This document shows, piece after piece, positions 16,017-23,512 of a stretch of DNA of 38,431 nucleotides (position 1 is its first letter; each line of letters starts with the position of its first letter). The notes under the pieces were generated by a model that saw nothing but the letters and a program-made list of their open reading frames with translations, searched no databases and had not been told where the DNA came from. Source of the stretch: Opitutaceae bacterium (GTDB taxonomy: Bacteria > Verrucomicrobiota > Verrucomicrobiia > Opitutales > Opitutaceae); the NCBI GenBank assembly GCA_030648295.1, contig JAUSID010000057.1, positions 1-38,431 on the forward strand, read 5' to 3'. The position numbers and the translations under genes are program-made.

Positions 16017-16994
16017 ATGCTCATTCGCTCACCGCAAGATTGGGAACTGCCCGAATCCGCTGCGACGCCGGAACGCGACTACGACCTGCGCTCTCTCGGC
16101 CGGCGGGAATTCCTGAAAACGGCCGGGCTCGGCCTGGCGACGGCGGCGCTGGCCGGACGTCCCGCGTTCGCCACCACCGCGGGTTTTCCGACCAAGGTGA
16201 ATCCGGATTACCGCGACGCAGCGCTCAAGCCGACGGCCTACGAGCTGATCACCAGCTACAACAACTTCTACGAATTCGGCACCGACAAAGCGGATCCAAA
16301 GCCCAACGCGAACAAGGGCTGGAAGACCGAGCCTTGGACGGTGGAAATCACCGGGCTTGTCCGCAATCCGGCGAAAATCGACGCCAACGATCTGGTGGCA
16401 AAAATGGGCGGCGCGGAGCAACGGGTGTACCGGTTCCGCTGCGTGGAGGCGTGGTCGATGGTAATCCCTTGGGATGGTTTTCCGCTGGCGAAGTTGATCG
16501 CGTGGGCGGATCCGAAACCGGAGGCGAAGTTCGTGACCTTCACGACCGTGCTCGATCCGAAGAACATCCCGGGCCAGCGGCGCGGCACGCTCGAGTGGCC
16601 TTATCTCGAGGCGCTGCGGCTCGACGAGTCGAACCATGAACTCGCCTTCATGGCCACGGGGATTTACGGCCGGCCGATCCCGAATCAAAACGGCGCGCCG
16701 CTGCGACTCGTGGTGCCCTGGAAGTACGGATTCAAATGCGGCAAATCGATCGTGAAGATCAATTTCGTGGCGAAGCAGCCGCGCAACACCTGGAACGTGA
16801 TGGCGGCGGACGAGTATGGTTTCTACGCCAACGTGAATCCCACCGTTGATCACCCGCGGTGGTCACAGGCGAGCGAGCGCGTGATCGGCGGCGGCGGACT
16901 GCTCGGCACCCGCCAAAAAACCCTCATGTTTAACGGCTATGAGAAGCAGTGCGCCGCGCTGTATAAAGGAATGGATCTTCGAAAATATTACTGA
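16017..16994 (+). CDS. msrP: Protein-methionine-sulfoxide reductase catalytic subunit (molybdoenzyme)
   Basis: MsrP (formerly YedY) reduces oxidised methionines in periplasmic proteins, receiving electrons from the membrane haem protein MsrQ. The 325-residue product carries a twin-arginine signal (LGRREFLKTAGLGLATAALA, RR at 29-30), and the sulfite-oxidase-type molybdopterin domain with the molybdenum ligand Cys142 in YRFRCVEAWSMVIPW. The segments GRPIPNQNGAPLRLVVPWKY and GFKCGKSIVKI are typical of the family, and the end is KGMDLRKYY. It is followed after about 250 bp by msrQ in the same direction. The gap contains a repeat element of 235 bp, so co-transcription would have to pass through it. 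Confidence 0.95.
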   Translation: MLIRSPQDWELPESAATPERDYDLRSLGRREFLKTAGLGLATAALAGRPAFATTAGFPTKVNPDYRDAALKPTAYELITSYNNFYEFGTDKADPKPNANKGWKTEPWTVEITGLVRNPAKIDANDLVAKMGGAEQRVYRFRCVEAWSMVIPWDGFPLAKLIAWADPKPEAKFVTFTTVLDPKNIPGQRRGTLEWPYLEALRLDESNHELAFMATGIYGRPIPNQNGAPLRLVVPWKYGFKCGKSIVKINFVAKQPRNTWNVMAADEYGFYANVNPTVDHPRWSQASERVIGGGGLLGTRQKTLMFNGYEKQCAALYKGMDLRKYY

Positions 16995-17004
16995 TTAGCG
17001 CGGC

Positions 17005-17239
17005 AAAGCTCCAAGATCCAAGCGCCAAGATCCAGAGAACGATGCACCTCTGTTCTGAATTACAATGCCGTGTTATCAAACCTCGTTGCAGAAAATCGGC
17101 GTAGCGGAACGCGTGAGCGTTTCGTCGGTATGGCGAAAGCCTCACGGCTTCCGCTACACCGGACGCCGGTTTGAACACACGCCCTGGTGCTTGGTTGATT
17201 GACCTTCCCTGGAGCTTGGATCTTGGCGCTTGGAGCTTC
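17005..17239. repeat. Composite element: 7-bp repeat arms around the 117-bp core, copy 2
   Basis: The left arm (17005-17040) reads AAGCTCC, AAGATCC, AAGCGCC, AAGATCC. The right arm (17208-17239) is inverted: GGAGCTT, GGATCTT, GGCGCTT, GGAGCTT. Between them, 17069-17185 is the reverse complement of 1158-1274. The right arm ends six bases before the msrQ start codon. The arm words differ completely from those at the pnt locus while the core is about 96% the same by eye. Confidence 0.87.
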
Positions 17240-17245
17240 TACCGC

Positions 17246-17941
17246 GTGTCTTTCCTCGGAAAATTCCTCCGCGCCAAAGCCGTCATCTGGATCCTGATCA
17301 TCCTGCCCGGCCTCTGGCCCGCGTGGCCGTTGTTCTACAGGCAGGATCCGAGCGTGCTCGCGGATCCATTGAAATTCGTCCTGCTCCACCTCGGGTTCAC
17401 GGCGTCACTGTTGCTCGCGATCGTGCTGACGTTCACGCCGCTGCGCGTGCTGTTTCCGAAGTGGGATGTCGCGCTCGCGCTCAACCGCCATCGCCGGCTC
17501 GTGGGCGTCAGCGCGTTTGCCTACGGCGCGATTCATTTCTCCACCCATCTGTTCTACGAATTGCAGGGTGGCGCGCAGGGCGTCGGTCACGTGCTCAAGA
17601 CCGACGTCACCAAGCCGTTTCTTGTGACCGGCATGATCGCGCTGACGCTCCTGCTGGTCCTCGCGATCACGAGCTTGCAGGCGCTCATTCGCTGGCTGGG
17701 TGGCAAAGCGTGGAAAAATCTGCACCGGCTCGCCTATGTGGCGGCCGCACTCATCGCCTACCACCAGTCGGCGGCGCGAAAAGTTTTTCCGATGCAGGTG
17801 CTCTGGATCTTCATCCCGCTCGTGCTGCTCGAGCTCGCGCGGTTCGTGAAGCAGCGGAGAGGACGGACCGCACCGCGCATGGCACCGGTACGCCCGGGAG
17901 ACCAAGGCATCCCGGTTAGAACCGCGAATGAACGCGAATGA
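17246..17941 (+). CDS. msrQ: Haem-binding membrane subunit of the methionine sulfoxide reductase
   Basis: MsrQ (YedZ) is a b-type cytochrome of the inner membrane that passes electrons to MsrP. The 231 residues from the GTG (VSFLGKFLRAKAVIWILIIL) have about six transmembrane helices and the ferric-reductase-like features GVSAFAYGAIHFSTHLFY and WKNLHRLAYVAAALIAYHQS, whose histidines are candidate haem ligands. I prefer GTG at 17246, because the in-frame residues upstream (WSLDLGAWSFYR) are translated repeat. No Shine-Dalgarno is visible. The last residues (RTANERE) come from a 10-bp direct repeat, GCGAATGAAC, at 17919-17949, so the tail is probably acquired. Confidence 0.92.
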   Translation: MSFLGKFLRAKAVIWILIILPGLWPAWPLFYRQDPSVLADPLKFVLLHLGFTASLLLAIVLTFTPLRVLFPKWDVALALNRHRRLVGVSAFAYGAIHFSTHLFYELQGGAQGVGHVLKTDVTKPFLVTGMIALTLLLVLAITSLQALIRWLGGKAWKNLHRLAYVAAALIAYHQSAARKVFPMQVLWIFIPLVLLELARFVKQRRGRTAPRMAPVRPGDQGIPVRTANERE

Positions 17942-18077
17942 ACGCGAAGTTCAGAGCGCCCAAAAATTCGATGGGATGGCGGTTCCGTTCGACACGCGTC
18001 GGCGGTTCGAATCCCGCAGTCGAGCGACGATCGTGGCGACAGACATCTGACTCCCGCCGCCACTCCAATCTCCCCAA

Positions 18078-19814
18078 TCAAAGACCCATCCCCTCGCGCA
18101 CGTACTTCACGGCCGGGCTGCCGAACGAAAGCACGGTGTCGTGGTAGCGCTTCAAATTGAATTTCACACCCGAAGCGGCTGCCTTCTTCTCCGCTGTCGC
18201 GCGCAGGTCGTCGTGCTCGATCGCGCCAACAAAATAGGTCGAGAGCTGGGTCGAACTCTGGCACGCGCGGCGCCATTTGCCGGCCGCCTCGCCTTCCTCC
18301 TGGAAGCCACGCTCGATCATCAGCGCCATCGCCTCCTTCTCGGTCATGCCGGCGGTGTGCAGCTTCTGATCGATGATCGCATTGATGATCGCGCGCAGCC
18401 TCATCTTCAGTTGCTGCATCCTCACCTCCGGCCCGCCGAACCCCGCGTCGGCCATCACACGCTCGGCGTAAACCGCCCAGCCCTCGACAAAGGTGCCGCT
18501 CGACCAGATCGAGCGCACGAGCGTCGGCGCCTTGAACCGGTTCGCATGCGCCAGCTGGAGGTAATGGCCGGGCATCGCCTCGTGCACACACAGGTCATGC
18601 AGCATGTAGTCGTTGTATTCGCGAAAGAACGACTCGCGGCGCGCCGTCGTCCAGTCGGCCGGCGTGGGCGAGACCTTGAAAAAGGTTTCGCCACCGGGCT
18701 CCAGCGCGCCCGGCGCGTCGCAATAGGCAACCGCGACGCCGCGCTGGAATTCCGGCAGGACGATCACTTTCAGCGGCGTGGCCGGGACGCTCACGAGATT
18801 GTGCTCGCGGGTGAAGTTGGTCGCCAGCTCGGTTATCTCCCTGGCCCGCGCCACCACCGTGTCGTCGTTCGCGTGGGTCTGGGCCAGCTTGTCGAGCACG
18901 GCGCGAATCACCGCCGAGCGATCGGCGCGCGTCGCGGCGTCCGCCGTCGGAAAATGTTCCTCGAAGAGCGTCCACGCCGTCGCGTGCAGCGCATCGGTCG
19001 TCGTCTCCAGTTCGCGTTCGGCGCGCGCCAGAATCTCCTCGGGCGAAAGCTCCGAGCCGAGGGCAAAGCGCAGCTTTTCCCGAAACCGTTCCGGCCCGAG
19101 CTGGAATTCCCCGGTCGCCCGCGGCAGCACATCCTGCTCCAGCCACGTTTTATGATCGGTCAGCGCAGCGATGGCGTTCTTCTGCGCCGCGGCGAACGGC
19201 GCCTTCAAGGCCGGCGCCTGGGCGACGAGCGCATCCATCCCGCTGCGCACGAGGTTGATCGCGCCGCTGGTTTGTTGAATCGCCGTTTCAGTGTGAATTC
19301 GCGGCGGGTTCCTCAGGTTTGACCTGATCTGCTGGATCACGGCCGGCATGGCATTGAGCCGCGCAATCGCGCTGCGCAGCCGCTGCTCCGGCGGCGCAAA
19401 CTCGCGCGCCACGAACGCATACACGGCATTGCCGAGGCTCTGGTTGTAGGAGAGCGGATTCCAGTCGTGCGGGTGTTCCTCGATGAGCCGGAAAAGCGAT
19501 GCGTCGATTTCCAGCGCGAGAATCCTCGCATCGATCCGATTCGCACCCGTCAGCGTCGTCGTGTCAATCCCCGCGAGCTCGGTCCGATATTTCCGCCATC
19601 GCTCGATCTTGGCCGACCGCGCAGCCGGGGAGTAATCGGAAAGCCGATCGTCATAGCGATGGTCGCCGAGCTGCGTCGCGGACTCGGGATCAAGCCGCAG
19701 GTAGTCCTCGATAAACTGCCGCGCGAGCGACTCGAAAGCCACGTCGCCGGCTGAAGCCGCCATCGCCCGGCCAACCACAACGGCAAAAACCAGGAGTCCG
19801 AATACGGTACGCAT
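18078..19814 (-). CDS. DUF885 family secreted protein, probable zinc peptidase
   Basis: The 578-residue product begins with a signal peptide (MRTVFGLLVFAVVVGRAMAA) and is helical throughout, as usual for DUF885. The diagnostic motif is HEAMPGHYLQ at residues 411-420, in which His411, Glu412 and His417 could form a gluzincin-type metal site. A downstream glutamate for the third ligand may be Glu444 or Glu451 in FVEGWAVYAERV. The N-terminal segment ESATQLGDHRYDDRLSDYS is also typical. Substrates are not known for this family member, and the protein is probably periplasmic. It stands alone, convergent with msrQ and divergent from rsuA. Confidence 0.88.
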   Translation of the reverse strand: MRTVFGLLVFAVVVGRAMAASAGDVAFESLARQFIEDYLRLDPESATQLGDHRYDDRLSDYSPAARSAKIERWRKYRTELAGIDTTTLTGANRIDARILALEIDASLFRLIEEHPHDWNPLSYNQSLGNAVYAFVAREFAPPEQRLRSAIARLNAMPAVIQQIRSNLRNPPRIHTETAIQQTSGAINLVRSGMDALVAQAPALKAPFAAAQKNAIAALTDHKTWLEQDVLPRATGEFQLGPERFREKLRFALGSELSPEEILARAERELETTTDALHATAWTLFEEHFPTADAATRADRSAVIRAVLDKLAQTHANDDTVVARAREITELATNFTREHNLVSVPATPLKVIVLPEFQRGVAVAYCDAPGALEPGGETFFKVSPTPADWTTARRESFFREYNDYMLHDLCVHEAMPGHYLQLAHANRFKAPTLVRSIWSSGTFVEGWAVYAERVMADAGFGGPEVRMQQLKMRLRAIINAIIDQKLHTAGMTEKEAMALMIERGFQEEGEAAGKWRRACQSSTQLSTYFVGAIEHDDLRATAEKKAAASGVKFNLKRYHDTVLSFGSPAVKYVREGMGL

Positions 19815-20045
19815 GAGCTCAGGATGGCGACCCAGGGCGAATCCTCAATCCATGTTCTTCGATCCAACGGATTGCGGCAGCCAGTGCACGAGGCCCCGCT
19901 CAACGCGTGACGCTCCGGAGAAACCACTCCAGCGCCCGCGCGCAGCGCGGACTAGTCGCCGGTCGGGAGCGGCCCATGAGCCGCCCATGGATTATCCGGC
20001 CGCCTCGAGTGACACCCGCCCACCCCGACCGGCTGCTCCCTCCTT

Positions 20046-20063
20046 TCCTTTTCGCGAAAAGGA
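20046..20063. promoter_or_regulatory. Perfect 18-bp palindrome in the rsuA leader
   Basis: TCCTTTTCG-CGAAAAGGA is a perfect palindrome. Its right half also pairs with the following TCCTTTT (20065-20071), so two mutually exclusive structures are possible just before the rsuA ATG. The AAGGA at 20059-20063, the only Shine-Dalgarno-like sequence nearby, sits inside it. It could be an operator or a translational control hairpin. The rest of the gap 19815-20045 shows nothing. Confidence 0.4.
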
Positions 20064-20078
20064 CTCCTTTTTTGCGTG

Positions 20079-20771
20079 ATGCGTCGCCTCGACCAGATGC
20101 TTTCCAGCCTTGGCTATTGCAGCCGCCGCGAGGCACGCGCGTGGATCGCGGGCGGCCGCGTGACCGTGCGGGGTGAACCGGCCGATGACGTGGGGCAAAA
20201 GGCGCTGCCCGCCGACGTCCTCGTCGACGGTGAGCCGCTGGATCATCCCGATGGCCTGCTGCTGATGATGCACAAACCGCTCGGGCTGGTGTGCACGCAT
20301 GACGCGCGGGAAGGGCCGACCGTGTACTCGTTGCTGCCGGCGCGCTGGCAGCGTCGGAATCCGCCGGTGACGACGATCGGCCGGCTCGACAAGGACACGA
20401 GCGGGTTGCTGCTCCTCACCGATCAATCGGAGCTCGTGCACCGGCTGACCTCGCCGAAACACAAGGTGCCGAAGATCTATCGCGCCACGGTCGACGCCGA
20501 TTTGTCCGCCGAGCTCGTGCCGCGGTTTGCGAGCGGAACGCTCCAGCTCGCCGGCGAAGATCGACCCTGCGCGCCGGCCGCGCTGCAATTGATGTCACCG
20601 CGCGAAGCGGAGCTGACGGTCACCGAGGGACGCTATCACCAGGTTCGCCGGATGTTCGGGGCGGCCGGCGCGACGGTGCTGACATTGCATCGCACCAATT
20701 TCGGGTTACTCGCGCTCGGCGACCTGCCGCCCGGAAAATGGATCGAACTCCCGCCCGACACCTTCGCGTAG
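20079..20771 (+). CDS. rsuA: 16S rRNA pseudouridine synthase, RsuA family
   Basis: The product modifies a uridine of 16S rRNA (position 516 in E. coli) to pseudouridine. I chose the ATG giving MRRLDQMLSSLGYCSRREAR (230 residues). A GTG one codon earlier is possible. Residues 1-60 are an S4 RNA-binding domain. The catalytic motif is TTIGRLDKDTSGLLLLT, with the nucleophile the first Asp of RLDKD. TVTEGRYHQVRRMFGAAG and LHRTNFG are conserved near the end. The closest alternatives are RluE/RluF-type enzymes, but the overall form fits RsuA. Its stop codon is formed by the first bases of a REP-like repeat. Confidence 0.88.
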   Translation: MRRLDQMLSSLGYCSRREARAWIAGGRVTVRGEPADDVGQKALPADVLVDGEPLDHPDGLLLMMHKPLGLVCTHDAREGPTVYSLLPARWQRRNPPVTTIGRLDKDTSGLLLLTDQSELVHRLTSPKHKVPKIYRATVDADLSAELVPRFASGTLQLAGEDRPCAPAALQLMSPREAELTVTEGRYHQVRRMFGAAGATVLTLHRTNFGLLALGDLPPGKWIELPPDTFA

Positions 20772-20844
20772 CAGCCGAAGTGACGAGGCTGGGCAGAGCC
20801 GATCGGCAGACCGATCTGCCAGCGTCGTTACCTCCGCTGCTACG
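20768..20844. repeat. Inverted REP-like pair between convergent genes
   Basis: GTAGCAGCCGAAGTGACGAG (from 20768) and its inverse GTCGTTACCTCCGCTGCTAC (to 20844) enclose GCAGAGCCGATCGGCAGACC, itself partly palindromic. The TAG stop of rsuA is part of the left copy. Lying between the stops of rsuA and the TonB-type gene, it can form a long hairpin on either transcript and is a candidate bidirectional terminator, though without a T-run. Confidence 0.82.
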
Positions 20845-20857
20845 TTCGCACCCGCAC

Positions 20858-21673
20858 CTACGCGCCGTCGACAATCTTGAACACGATCGGAACCTGCATC
20901 CGGGTGTTCACGCGGCGCCCACCGCGAAACCCCGGCCGGAATTTCCATTTGCCCACGCCATGGACCGCCGCGTCATTGAAGCCGGTGTTGGTGGATTCAA
21001 TCGCGACTGGATTCAGCACGTTGCCCTGGGTGTCGACGATGAACTCGACCTTCACCACCGCGGATTCGGCCTCACGCTTCATGTTCTGCGGGAAAACCGG
21101 TGGAGTCTGAAACGTTGCCACGGGAATTCGATCGAGGTCGGAGATATTGAAGATCGTCCCGATTCGCCGCGCCAGTTGCGCGCCGCGATTGATGTTCTCG
21201 GGAATCACCATGACCTTGGCCGCCGTGAGATCGGGCCGCTCGATCAGCGACGCGTAATCAACTCGCTGCACGAAATCGGACGGCGCGGCGATCTGCGGCA
21301 CATCCGCCTGCATCGGCACGATCGTGCTCAGATCGATGGGTGGGGCCGTGTCGTCGACCGGCACCGGATCGAGCTCCTCGAGCTCACTGACGTTCATGGT
21401 GATCGTGAGCGCGATGGTCGGAACCTCGGCGGGCTTCGGCTTCGCCTTGCGGTACGGATGAATCGCCGCGACGAATCCGCCGTGCACGAGCACGGCGAGG
21501 AACATTGCAACAAGCAGGCGCGGGATCGATGCCTTCGGCGAATGATATCTCCAGGCCGCTTCGACAATCGGCGTCTTGTCCCGTGACGCTGCTGGGGTCG
21601 CTGCCCCGGGGAGCAGACCGACATGGCTGTGCGTCAGCATGCTGTATTTTACTCCATGCCGAGGGGTCTCCAT
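20858..21673 (-). CDS. TonB-type energy transducer protein
   Basis: The product has one membrane anchor (PRLLVAMFLAVLVHGGFVAA), a short KPKP stretch and a C-terminal TonB domain (VVKVEFIVDTQGNVLNPVAI, ...GVGKWKFRPGFRGGRRVN). Such proteins couple the proton-motive force to outer membrane receptors, here perhaps those at 13307 and 27503. I chose the ATG giving METPRHGVKYSMLTHSHVGL (271 residues), because AAGGG stands about six bases before it. The ATG eleven codons later (21640) is the alternative. The periplasmic linker is unusually short of proline compared with E. coli TonB. Confidence 0.85.
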   Translation of the reverse strand: METPRHGVKYSMLTHSHVGLLPGAATPAASRDKTPIVEAAWRYHSPKASIPRLLVAMFLAVLVHGGFVAAIHPYRKAKPKPAEVPTIALTITMNVSELEELDPVPVDDTAPPIDLSTIVPMQADVPQIAAPSDFVQRVDYASLIERPDLTAAKVMVIPENINRGAQLARRIGTIFNISDLDRIPVATFQTPPVFPQNMKREAESAVVKVEFIVDTQGNVLNPVAIESTNTGFNDAAVHGVGKWKFRPGFRGGRRVNTRMQVPIVFKIVDGA

Positions 21674-21727
21674 CGCATCCCTTGGCCGACGCGGCGCATT
21701 CCTTGCCTTTGACCGGCGACGAGATGA

Positions 21728-22051
21728 ATGGTACGTGACATGTATCCATTTCCCCTTACAGGCGCCCAACGTGCATTTCTTCGCGGCCGCGGCCAGACGC
21801 TCGAGGCGACATTGGTTGTCGGCCGCGGCGGGATCACACCGGCGTTTTTCGTCGAGCTGCAGAAGCTGCTCCGCGCGCACGAACTCGTGAAGCTGCGTTT
21901 CCTCGAAGCGGATCGTCACGCCCGCGCGGCGTTGTGCGACCAAATCGCGGCAGAAGGCCGCTGCGTGTTGGTGGGTGCGGTCGGCCGCACGGCGTTATTC
22001 TACCGGCAGCATCCCGAGCCCGCGGAGCGCCGGATCGAATTGCCCGGATAA
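21728..22051 (+). CDS. yhbY: YhbY-type CRM-domain RNA-binding protein
   Basis: This protein of about 107 residues has the CRM/YhbY fold: PLTGAQRAFLRGRGQTLEAT, then VVGRGGITPAFFVELQKLLR with the G-x-G-G loop, then ELVKLRFLE and GAVGRTALFYR. Family members bind the pre-50S ribosome. The first ATG at 21728 was taken. The one at 21740 (MYPFPLTG) fits the family length better and is equally possible. It is divergent from the TonB-type gene, with a gap of only about 54 bp. Confidence 0.88.
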   Translation: MVRDMYPFPLTGAQRAFLRGRGQTLEATLVVGRGGITPAFFVELQKLLRAHELVKLRFLEADRHARAALCDQIAAEGRCVLVGAVGRTALFYRQHPEPAERRIELPG

Positions 22052-22100
22052 TCGACCGGAGACAGACAGCACGGATGAACGGATTTTGCCGGAGCACACG

Positions 22101-23126
22101 ATGCCGTCGCTTGCGCGCCCGGATTCGCCCGCTCAGGGTCGGGGCATGTCGCTTCTGCCCAGCCTCGCCGAGATCGACGCCGCCGCGGCCGTGATCGATC
22201 GAGTGGTGCCGCCGACGCCGCACTACTCGTGGCCGCTTTTGAATGCCCGGGCCGGGTGCGAGCTTTGGGTCAAACACGACAATCACACGGCGGTCGGCTC
22301 CTTCAAGATTCGCGGTGCCCTCGCCTACCTTGGGCGGCTGGTGCAACGCGAACCGGATGTGCGCGGCGTCATCGCGGCAACGCGCGGAAATTTCGGGCAG
22401 GCGATCGCGTTCGCCGCCGGCCGCCACGGGCTCAAGGCCACGCTGGTCGTTCCCCGTCGCAACAGCCCGGAAAAGAACCGGGCCATGCGCGCGCTCGGGG
22501 CGGAGCTGATCGAGCATGGTGACGATTTCCAGGCCGCGTTGCTGCGGTCCGCGGAGCTTGCGACCGACCGTGGGCTGCACCCGGTGCCGTCCTTTCATCG
22601 CGACCTCGTCCTGGGCAACGCCGTATCCGCGCTTTCATTTCTTCGCGGCGCCCCGACGCTCGACCTCATCTATGTGCCGATTGGGCTGGGGTCGGGGATT
22701 TGCGCCATGATGGCCGCACGCGACGCGCTCGGTGCGCCTGCCAAGATCATCGGCGTGGCGGCCGATCGTGCGCCCGGGATCGCGCTGTCGTTCGCGGCCC
22801 GCCATGTCGTCTCGCATCCGGTGAGCACGCGCATTGCGGACGGGCTCGCATGTTCGACCCCGAATTCCGACGCGCTCGAGCAGATCCTGCCGGGCGCGGA
22901 TGCCGTGGTGCGCGTGACCGACGAAGAGGTGGAATCGGCGATGCGCATCTATTTTTCCGATACGCACAACGTGGCCGAAGGAGCCGCCGCCGCCGGGCTC
23001 GCCGCGGTGCTGAAGGATGCGGCCCGGAACGCCGGGCGGCGCGTCGGCCTGGTTTGCACGGGCAGCAACGTGGATTCGGCCGTCTTCGCGCGGGTGCTCG
23101 GTGGTGCCGCAGCGGGGCTGGATTGA
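22101..23126 (+). CDS. PLP-dependent threonine dehydratase-like enzyme
   Basis: This 341-residue fold-type II PLP enzyme carries ELWVKHDNHTAVGSFKIRGA, with Lys69 as the Schiff-base lysine, an ATRGNFGQAIAFAAGRHGLK phosphate/substrate loop, the glycine-rich PIGLGSGICAMMAARDALG, and VCTGSNVDSAVFAR near the end. This fits threonine/serine dehydratases of the short (catabolic or regulatory-domain-free) type. Serine racemase or a threo-3-hydroxyaspartate dehydratase cannot be excluded. The ATG at 22101 has GGAG six bases upstream. A hairpin repeat begins three bases after the stop. Confidence 0.87.
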   Translation: MPSLARPDSPAQGRGMSLLPSLAEIDAAAAVIDRVVPPTPHYSWPLLNARAGCELWVKHDNHTAVGSFKIRGALAYLGRLVQREPDVRGVIAATRGNFGQAIAFAAGRHGLKATLVVPRRNSPEKNRAMRALGAELIEHGDDFQAALLRSAELATDRGLHPVPSFHRDLVLGNAVSALSFLRGAPTLDLIYVPIGLGSGICAMMAARDALGAPAKIIGVAADRAPGIALSFAARHVVSHPVSTRIADGLACSTPNSDALEQILPGADAVVRVTDEEVESAMRIYFSDTHNVAEGAAAAGLAAVLKDAARNAGRRVGLVCTGSNVDSAVFARVLGGAAAGLD

Positions 23127-23128
23127 AA

Positions 23129-23152
23129 GATCACGGGCGAGACGCCCGTCCC
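23129..23152. repeat. REP-like hairpin behind the dehydratase gene
   Basis: ATCACGGGCG-AGA-CGCCCGT is an inverted copy of the CACGGGCG-TCT-CGCCCGTG family. It starts just after the stop codon at 23124-23126 and could act as the 3' hairpin of the transcript. Confidence 0.8.
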
Positions 23153-23267
23153 GATTCCGTCTCATGAGGAGCTATTCGCCATCGGGATTTGACTCCGAGG
23201 GCAAAGCCACCTTTTTTCCGCCCGTTGCCTCGGTCGAGGCGACTTCCACCGCCAACCCCCAACCATT

Positions 23268-23330
23268 ATGAACGAGATTGTCATATTCCATACCTCGCTC
23301 CCACCGGTTGGCACTGCCGCGCGCCGATAA
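23268..23330 (+). CDS. Possible 20-codon leader ORF
   Basis: ATG through TAA would give MNEIVIFHTSLPPVGTAARR, 23 bases before the stem of a strong terminator. The frame is short, has no Shine-Dalgarno and no known relative. It is listed because the 230 bp between the dehydratase and the terminator have no other explanation. Confidence 0.2.
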   Translation: MNEIVIFHTSLPPVGTAARR

Positions 23331-23352
23331 CGCGCACGAAATTTAGAAGCAT

Positions 23353-23379
23353 AGGCCGCCCGGTTCGGGCGGCCTTTTT
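23353..23379 (+). terminator. Rho-independent terminator
   Basis: AGGCCGCCCG-GTT-CGGGCGGCCT is a perfect 10-bp GC-rich stem followed by a T-run (TTTTT to 23379). It is the only textbook intrinsic terminator in the window. It ends either the dehydratase transcript or a small separate RNA, and isolates the rsgA leader. Confidence 0.88.
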
Positions 23380-23395
23380 CGTTTCCGGCCCTCGG

Positions 23396-23512
23396 CTCGG
23401 TCCTCCGGCCTCTGGTTTCCGGCTTCTGACCTCTGCCTTCCGTCGTCCGTCGTCCGTCCTCCGTCCTCCGTCCTCCGTCTCCTGTCTCCCGTCTCCTGTC
23501 ACCCGTCTCCCC
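23396..23512. repeat. 7-bp repeat array directly before rsgA
   Basis: About sixteen consecutive 7-mers can be read without loss of phase: CTCGGTC, CTCCGGC, CTCTGGT, TTCCGGC, TTCTGAC, CTCTGCC, TTCCGTC, GTCCGTC (twice), CTCCGTC (three times), TCCTGTC, TCCCGTC, TCCTGTC, ACCCGTC. Only TCCCC separates the last from the rsgA ATG. The plus strand is almost purine-free, so no Shine-Dalgarno can exist. Confidence 0.88.

Noticed and set aside
17995-18035. tRNA T-arm-like GGCGGTTCGAATCCCGC
   Set aside because: The stem has two mismatches, and no acceptor stem, D-arm or anticodon arm can be folded around it on either strand.
23396-23512. CRISPR array
   Set aside because: The units are 7 bp without spacers, and no cas gene is nearby. 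The same holds for the other arrays.
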